A stretch of 12,500 nt of DNA from Nephromyces sp. MM_2019 (lineage: Eukaryota > Apicomplexa > Aconoidasida > Nephromycida). The notes under the pieces are model-generated. The model was not told the origin of the DNA. It made no database searches and worked only from the letters and a program-made list of their open reading frames with translations. The stretch lies in NCBI GenBank assembly GCA_015657535.1, contig JADHZB010000308.1:294-12793 (forward strand), written 5' to 3'. The first letter of the stretch is position 1, and each line of letters starts with the position of its first letter. Below are positions 7,477 through 12,500 of this stretch, one piece after another. Both the position numbers and the translations under genes were made by a program.

Positions 7477-8873
7477 AAAATTTTGAATAAATCAAACTAT
7501 GATATATTTAACTCTATCTAACTCTCTATATTAGCCCATATATAACTCATTTTTGATATTTTTATTATATTATTGAATCGAAAATGTTGATTTAAATTAT
7601 TCTCCAAAGACTTGAAAGCTCTATATTATTAAAATATTTGATTTTACACACATTGTTTTAAATACTTATTCATTTTTTTACAAATTATATATATAACATC
7701 TTGAGTGAAAATTATAGTTAAGAATTTTCGAACAATTGACTAAAATACTATGAAATTACCTAAATATGTGATTAGAGAGAGAATTATACCCTAAATAATA
7801 TATATATATATTTATAAAATAAAAATATACATTTATGGATTATATTATATAGTTGAATGTGATAATATGTATATATATACTATTAAAAAATTCATAATTA
7901 TTGCTCTTATTTTATTTCTATAATGATTATATATATATATATAGACAAGTGATAACACATAACTATAAAAGAAATGTAACAATCAAACAAATATGAGCTA
8001 ATTCAACAGATTTATAAAATAATCTAATATATATATATCTGTTACACACTATTGTGTGTGTGTTTGTGTTTGTGCATATAGGTAGCTATTGCAAAACTTT
8101 AATTAGCTCAAATTACGACTTTTGCACCTATTTCATGCACACAATTTTTACTTTTTCTTGGAGTTGAATACAATTATTTTTTATGTGGTGGGTATCAATT
8201 TATATGTATACTTATATATATAGATACATATATATATATCTATATCTTACAAGTATATAGATGATATATATATATATATAAGTGTGTGTGTATGATTTGA
8301 TTTTCTTGGAGCAAGTAAAAGGTTTAGTGCGGTTATTTTTCTATCACAATTTCTACAGTTTTCACAGTACAAAATAATAAAACCTGACTTAAGTAAATGC
8401 TTCTAATATGTGCGTAAATATTGCTTATATTAATCTTTTGCTACCATAACACAGTGCTCGATATAACAACATTTGAGTTGTACTTTTACAGATTTTGTTT
8501 GATTTAGTAATTTACCAGCAAAATTTCAACTACTTTTTCTTATATTTCTATGAAATTTATCTTCACCTACATTTTACTTTTTTTAAAAGCAGAGTTAAAT
8601 ATATATTAAAACCACACACAAACAAACATCTTTAGATTAACAATTCTAAAAATAAATATGACCAGAAACACAACTATTAAATATATTTTAATAAATTTAA
8701 TAAACTTTTAAATAATTTTAATTATATTATTGTCATTTAAATAACTTAACCACATATTTATTAATTATTACATCTATTCAAATAAATCAATTTTCTTCTA
8801 AAAAAAATTTACCATAATCATTATTTTATAGTTGCATTACCTTTTTCTTACATACTTAAAATACTCAAACACA
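7477..8873. other. Intergenic region between the LysM and FAH-family genes
   Basis: About 1.4 kb of AT-rich DNA with few CA/GT runs (short GT runs only near 8054-8062 and 8282-8290). I find no tRNA-like box, no exon and no long open frame. Its right end should hold the promoter and 5' untranslated region of the FAH-family gene. The bases before its ATG (ACTCAAACACAATGG) give A at -3 and G at +4. I cannot point to a convincing core promoter because TATA-like strings are everywhere. Confidence 0.7.
8207..8257. repeat. Imperfect inverted repeat (hairpin)
   Basis: Outer arms TATACTT (8207-8213) and AAGTATA (8251-8257) pair, and inner arms ATATAGATA (8218-8226) and TATCTATAT (8237-8245) pair around a 10-nt loop. 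That makes 16 pairs with one internal loop. Almost all pairs are A-T, so stability would be low. Confidence 0.5.
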
Positions 8874-11800
8874 ATGGAATACGATTGGATGCCTAAAGAT
8901 TTCACTGTACCCATAAATATAAAATTTATGAATAAGGAAGGTAGGTTAAATTACTTTATAATATATAGAAAATTTTATTATAGCTTAAAATTTGTAAATC
9001 AAAAATTGTAACTTATTTATAAATGAATAATGAATTCAAAAACTAATTCCCTGAAAATCTAATAACAATTATTTTTGTAAATTTAACTGTAAAAGCAATC
9101 AATTAAGATTAAAACAATAGAGTCCAAAGTATTTAGTTCATTTGTAATTCCATTTATTTGATGAGTAGTGCAAACTCTTTTATATTGTATGAAAACCCAG
9201 AATTTGGGAATATATATATATTTATATATATTATACTTGATTTATTTATACAAGTTTACAAAAATTTGTAAGCATTATTCTATAGTTTCTTAAGATGTAT
9301 TTATATAATTTGAAATTTGAATAATTATATTTTTAGAACAAATTGTAAAACTTATAACAATTTTTACCGCTAAGATTTCTCGGCAAAATTTCATTTAATT
9401 TCATGACATATTGGTATCCATATACAATAAATTGTTGAAAATTGAATTTTCAAATGTGCTACAATTTGATTAATTTCACTATATACACGTATTTATCTCG
9501 AATTCCTAAAAAATGAGTTCGAAAATATACCCTCAATTCAATACCTCTATACTTTACATACTTGTGATTCATTGATATAGAAGTTAACTTAATTTCTTGG
9601 AAGTTTTTAATTAATTTAATCAGCGCTCATTTATAAAGTTGTTTTTTTTTTTAATTCCCCAGATCGGAATTTCAATTTTTGATAATTTCTCTACTCATTT
9701 GATTTCTTATTTTTGTGTTTATCTAAGAAGGATATGCATTTTGAAATAAAATAATTTTGTGCACATACACTTGAAATTGAATAGTATTATCCAATGATTG
9801 ATTATATATAGAATATTTGTTTTCATTTACTAAATTAAAATGATTGTATTTTTAGAATATCTTAAATTGGATTGAAAATAAGTTTCTTTTATTTCCCTAT
9901 TTTGTATTTTCTAAATTTTTAATAACTTACAAAAAAATTTTTCCCAACTACGTATGTAGCTATTTTTATTAGTTTATAGCAGTTATAAACTAGATGAATG
10001 TGTATACAATCCTAGTATATTTCATATTACAAATATGATGAAGATAATATATGACTATACAATAAAATATTATAATATCATTTATGACATCATTATTTTT
10101 TAAGGAAAAACAAAATGGGCAACAGTTGAGAGTGCTGATCAAACTCAGGCAGCCATTATGGAAGGTTCCTTTTTCGATGGGTAAGTTATAAATTTTATAT
10201 ATATAGAAAACAAATAACAGTATTTAAATCATAAAATACAATAAGATTTATATTAAATGCTATATTCTGTACATAAAAGGTGTATCTGATTTAATCATTT
10301 CACCCTTTATAAGATTGAAAAATATATTTTTAATATGTTAGGACAATGAAGAAAACAGGTGAAATGATAGACATAAAAGATATGGAAAAAATTATGGCAC
10401 CACTCCCAAATAGGCCGCCTGCTATTTTCGGTATAGCACTCAATCACAAGTAAGAAAATAACAGATAAATAAAAACTTATATAATTCATATATTAAAAAT
10501 TCTTTAAAACGCTTTACAATTGGAATTACTAAGATAATAATTCATTTTGATCTACAATATCTAAACATATATATCATATATTTTGTACTACACTATTCTC
10601 TTATTTATACTTGATTGACATACATTATAGATATCAATTTTAATTTTAATGAATTCTTTTTTTACCCAGAAATACAAAATTGGATATGATATATATAATA
10701 AAAATGATTTAGATTGATCATTGACTTGATATGATAATAACATCACAATCACATAATTTCATCATATTTACACTGTAATAACACAATTATATATAATTTA
10801 ATACAACAATTATTTTGCAATAACTAAATTATATATAATTTAATACTAAAAATCCCACTATAATCCAATAATTTTATATAAAATTAGCACCACACACAAT
10901 TATAACATATATATAATAATTAAATATAATTTTAACAGAGGCCATGCCATTTCAATCGATTTACCTTTCCCAGAAGAACCTTGTTTATTTCTCAAAGCAC
11001 CTCAGACAATTATAAATCCAGAGGAATACATTATCATTCCAAGGATTTGTCAAGATGAACCAGATGTACGTTTTATAAATAATCAAATAATAATTTATTT
11101 ATGAATATTTACTTGCTTATTTTTGTTAAGTTACTTATTTATTTAATTATTTAAATGGTTATATATATATATATATATATATAGGTGGACTACGAACCTG
11201 AAGTTGCAATTATTATTGGAAAAGACTGTAAAAATGTTACTCCAGAAGAAGCCTGGGATTATATTTTGGGTAAACTAAAATACAAATCACACATTTACTC
11301 ATTTATTCAAACCTATATTTAATATATATATATATGTTTGAACTTTATAAATTTATATACATATTTAAACCTAGATTTATACACACTTATTTAGACACAT
11401 ATAATTAGATTCATCTCTTTGTTTTTATTTATTTACATACATATATGATCGAACAAATATAAATAAGCACATACTTTATTCATACGCATATTGACACATG
11501 CACTTATGAATTTATTATATAAGCATAGATAGATTTATAAGACTTATAAATATAATCATATACTACACTACAAAATATACATTTAAAACAATTATTTTGA
11601 AATATAATTATAATGTAATTGAATTCAGGATATACTATTGTAAACGATGTCACAGCTCAAATGTAAGTACACACATTATTTGATTTTTTATTTCAAATTG
11701 GTTTTTTTCAAATTTTTATTTTATTTTTAATTTTCAGTTGTTTGAGGACAGGTCCTGGTGGTCAGTGGTTAGTTATAGCAATAACTTACACACACTATTT

Positions 11801-12010
11801 AATTAAATATTTTCAATTTTTTAATTAACCCAAGAATGCATTTACAATCAATTCACACAGTATCACACAATATTACATGTTTTATTATAAAACCTGAATA
11901 TTTTTATTGAAGGTTTACATTTATTTATTAATTAATGCTTAGTTTTAGCACAAAATATACTACGTTTTATTTAATACATATACTATTATAAGTGTCGTCA
12001 TTTTACACAA

Positions 12011-12048
<38 letters not shown>

Positions 12049-12397
12049 TTATATATATATATGTATATACACACATATTTTTTCAGGTGTTTTAGTAAGA
12101 ATTTTGATAATTTTACACCTATGGGCCCTACAATGATTAAACATTCTGATTATGCAAAAGCTGGAATGTAAGTAATACATATTAACTATATATTTTACAT
12201 TTATATTTGATTCTCAATTACACATACATACACAGACACACACCTAATTACACACATACACACAAAAACACATACATATATACTTACATATATTACTACA
12301 TATATATTTATATAAAAATAAATCGAATTATCATTTATACCATTCTTATTCATTTTATAGGCCTAATATTAGGCTTACATCTTGTTTAAATGATAAA
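8874..12397 (+). CDS. FAH-family protein, FAHD2-like (9 exons seen, 3' end outside window)
   Basis: Exons: 8874-8940, 10105-10180, 10342-10449, 10939-11065, 11185-11269, 11629-11662, 11738-11767, 12087-12167 and 12361-12397. All junction phases agree and the joined frame has no stop, giving 215 residues. Family landmarks in order: N82-H-K-G-H86-A, P93-x-P, E97-P-x-L-F-L-K; the metal-ligand pair in DYE130-P-E132-V followed by an I-I-I-G strand; then LGY and N-D161-V-T-A; then GGQW176, SK180-N-F-D and P-M-G-P. The FAH fold binds Mg2+ or Mn2+ through E130, E132 and D161 and acts on C-C bonds or keto-enol forms of oxo-acids. FAHD2 relatives have been linked to oxaloacetate tautomerisation; the substrate here is unknown. 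By remembered alignment to human FAHD2, the usual Glu of H-x-x-E is S89, and the usual Arg-Asp after D-V-(S/T)-A is Q165-I166. No targeting peptide is evident. Family members run near 300 residues, so roughly the last quarter lies beyond 12500. Confidence 0.9.
8941..10104 (+). other. Intron 1 of the FAH-family gene (1164 bp)
   Basis: Donor GTAGGT and acceptor TTTTTTAAG. The protein reads smoothly across it (N-K-E-G then K-T-K-W), so no missing exon is expected. It is plain AT-rich DNA, with one short TA run near 9212-9230, and lacks the CA/GT repeats of the left half. No nested gene or RNA is recognised. Confidence 0.85.
10450..10938 (+). other. Intron 3 of the FAH-family gene (489 bp)
   Basis: Donor GTAAGA and acceptor TTTTAACAG. 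The acceptor AG at 10937-10938 is chosen over AG at 10939-10940 because it restores the K-G-H-A active-site reading. A decoy acceptor-like string TTTTTTTACCCAG lies near 10658-10670 but is followed by no family sequence. The intron contains a 20-bp direct repeat built on a palindrome. Confidence 0.85.
10785..10846. repeat. 20-bp direct repeat with palindromic core
   Basis: AATTATATATAATTTAATAC occurs at 10785-10804 and 10827-10846, 42 bp apart. In the second copy the palindrome extends to 18 bp (TAAATTATATATAATTTA, 10825-10842). The same 14-bp core is found after the LysM gene at 7461-7474. Confidence 0.85.
11161..11182. repeat. (AT)11 run forming the 3' end of intron 4
   Basis: The AT run is followed directly by the acceptor AG at 11183-11184, and exon 5 starts GTGGACTACGA. 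The intron (11066-11184, 119 bp, donor GTACGT) therefore has no pyrimidine tract in its last 22 bases. Confidence 0.9.
11270..11628 (+). other. Intron 5 of the FAH-family gene (359 bp)
   Basis: Donor GTAAAC and acceptor AATTCAG. It contains AT-rich DNA with short CA and TA runs near 11320-11335 and 11380-11400. No further feature is recognised. Confidence 0.85.
11768..12086 (+). other. Intron 7 of the FAH-family gene (319 bp)
   Basis: Donor GTTAGT and acceptor TTTTTTCAG, splitting the Trp176 codon TG|G. It holds an (AT)16 run at 12013-12044 and a second AT run at 12051-12062, within 75 bp of the acceptor. Confidence 0.85.
12013..12044. repeat. (AT)16 microsatellite
   Basis: An uninterrupted AT run inside intron 7 of the FAH-family gene. 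It is likely length-polymorphic and is the longest clean AT tract I see in the window. Confidence 0.95.
12219..12300 (-). repeat. CA/TA repeat inside intron 8
   Basis: CACACATACACAC-like runs on the + strand fill much of intron 8 (12168-12360, donor GTAAGT, acceptor TTTTATAG). It is one of the few places right of 7300 where the CA repeat returns. An open frame through it is a repeat artefact. Confidence 0.8.
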
Positions 12398-12500
12398 GTA
12401 AGTTTTGACAATTTGTTATCACAATTTACTTAGTTTACACACATTCTCTAGATATTATTTTTATTTACACACAGTCATATATTTTTTGATTTACCAACCA
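12398..12500 (+). other. Start of intron 9 of the FAH-family gene
   Basis: A strong donor GTAAGT follows the Lys codon at phase 0. AG-ending strings near 12450 and 12474 were tested as acceptors. The first reads on without family resemblance and the second meets a TGA within five codons. The next exon is therefore most likely outside the window. Confidence 0.7.

Noticed and set aside
8300..8480. Possible RNA gene or exon in the less repetitive intergenic patch
   Set aside because: No tRNA A/B box pair, 5S-like control region or splice-compatible open frame could be found on either strand.
9593..9602. TTTCTTGGA string similar to those near 8154 and 8301
   Set aside because: The shared string is only about nine or ten bases, with no extended alignment around it, so chance is sufficient.
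10307..10489. Minus-strand 60-codon frame
   Set aside because: It is the antisense shadow of FAH-family exon 3 and its flanking introns.
12207..12389. Plus-strand 60-codon frame
   Set aside because: It reads CA/TA repeats in intron 8 and then exon 9 in the wrong frame.

Overview
This window looks like a piece of a very AT-rich nuclear genome from a eukaryote. Two protein genes lie in tandem on the + strand. Both are split by GT-AG introns, and reading phases match across every junction I could place. No bacterial gene layout, operon, Shine-Dalgarno spacing, tRNA, rRNA, CRISPR array or transposon coding region is visible. The organism cannot be named from this sequence. A gene-sparse, microsatellite-filled protist or early-diverging fungus would fit, but that is a guess.

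Layout. Positions 1-6070 hold no gene that I can support. They consist of CA/GT/TA simple-sequence DNA with several true tandem arrays: an 18-bp array and a 54-bp pair near 91-324, a 30-bp array at 1425-1570, a 26/28-bp array at 3533-3690 and a looser one at 5702-5850. The repeat DNA is organised in long blocks that keep one orientation. The + strand is mostly GT from about 584 to 1880, CA from 1918 to 2470, GT from 2514 to 2800, and CA from 2850 to 6070. It is GT again inside the introns of the first gene (6433-7260). After about 7260 the CA/GT repeats mostly fade and the sequence becomes plain AT-rich DNA.

Gene 1 (6077-7412, three exons, 206 residues) encodes a small intracellular-type LysM-domain protein resembling the LYSMD1/2 group. 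Its first intron begins with a 38-bp minisatellite, and its second intron carries another short array near the donor. A (CA)n tract ends just before the start codon.

Gene 2 (from 8874, nine exons in view, running off the right edge) encodes a fumarylacetoacetate hydrolase (FAH)-family protein closest by eye to FAHD2. About 215 residues are visible. The metal-binding Glu/Glu/Asp set is present. Two positions that are normally conserved around the active site appear changed: the Glu of the His-x-x-Glu motif is Ser, and the Arg after the metal-binding Asp is Gln.

The two genes show no functional link beyond being neighbours on the same strand, 1.46 kb apart. I see no convincing new multi-gene system. 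The points most worth a second look are the strand-coherent GT/CA blocks, the arrays placed right after splice donors, and the altered active-site motifs of the FAH-family protein.
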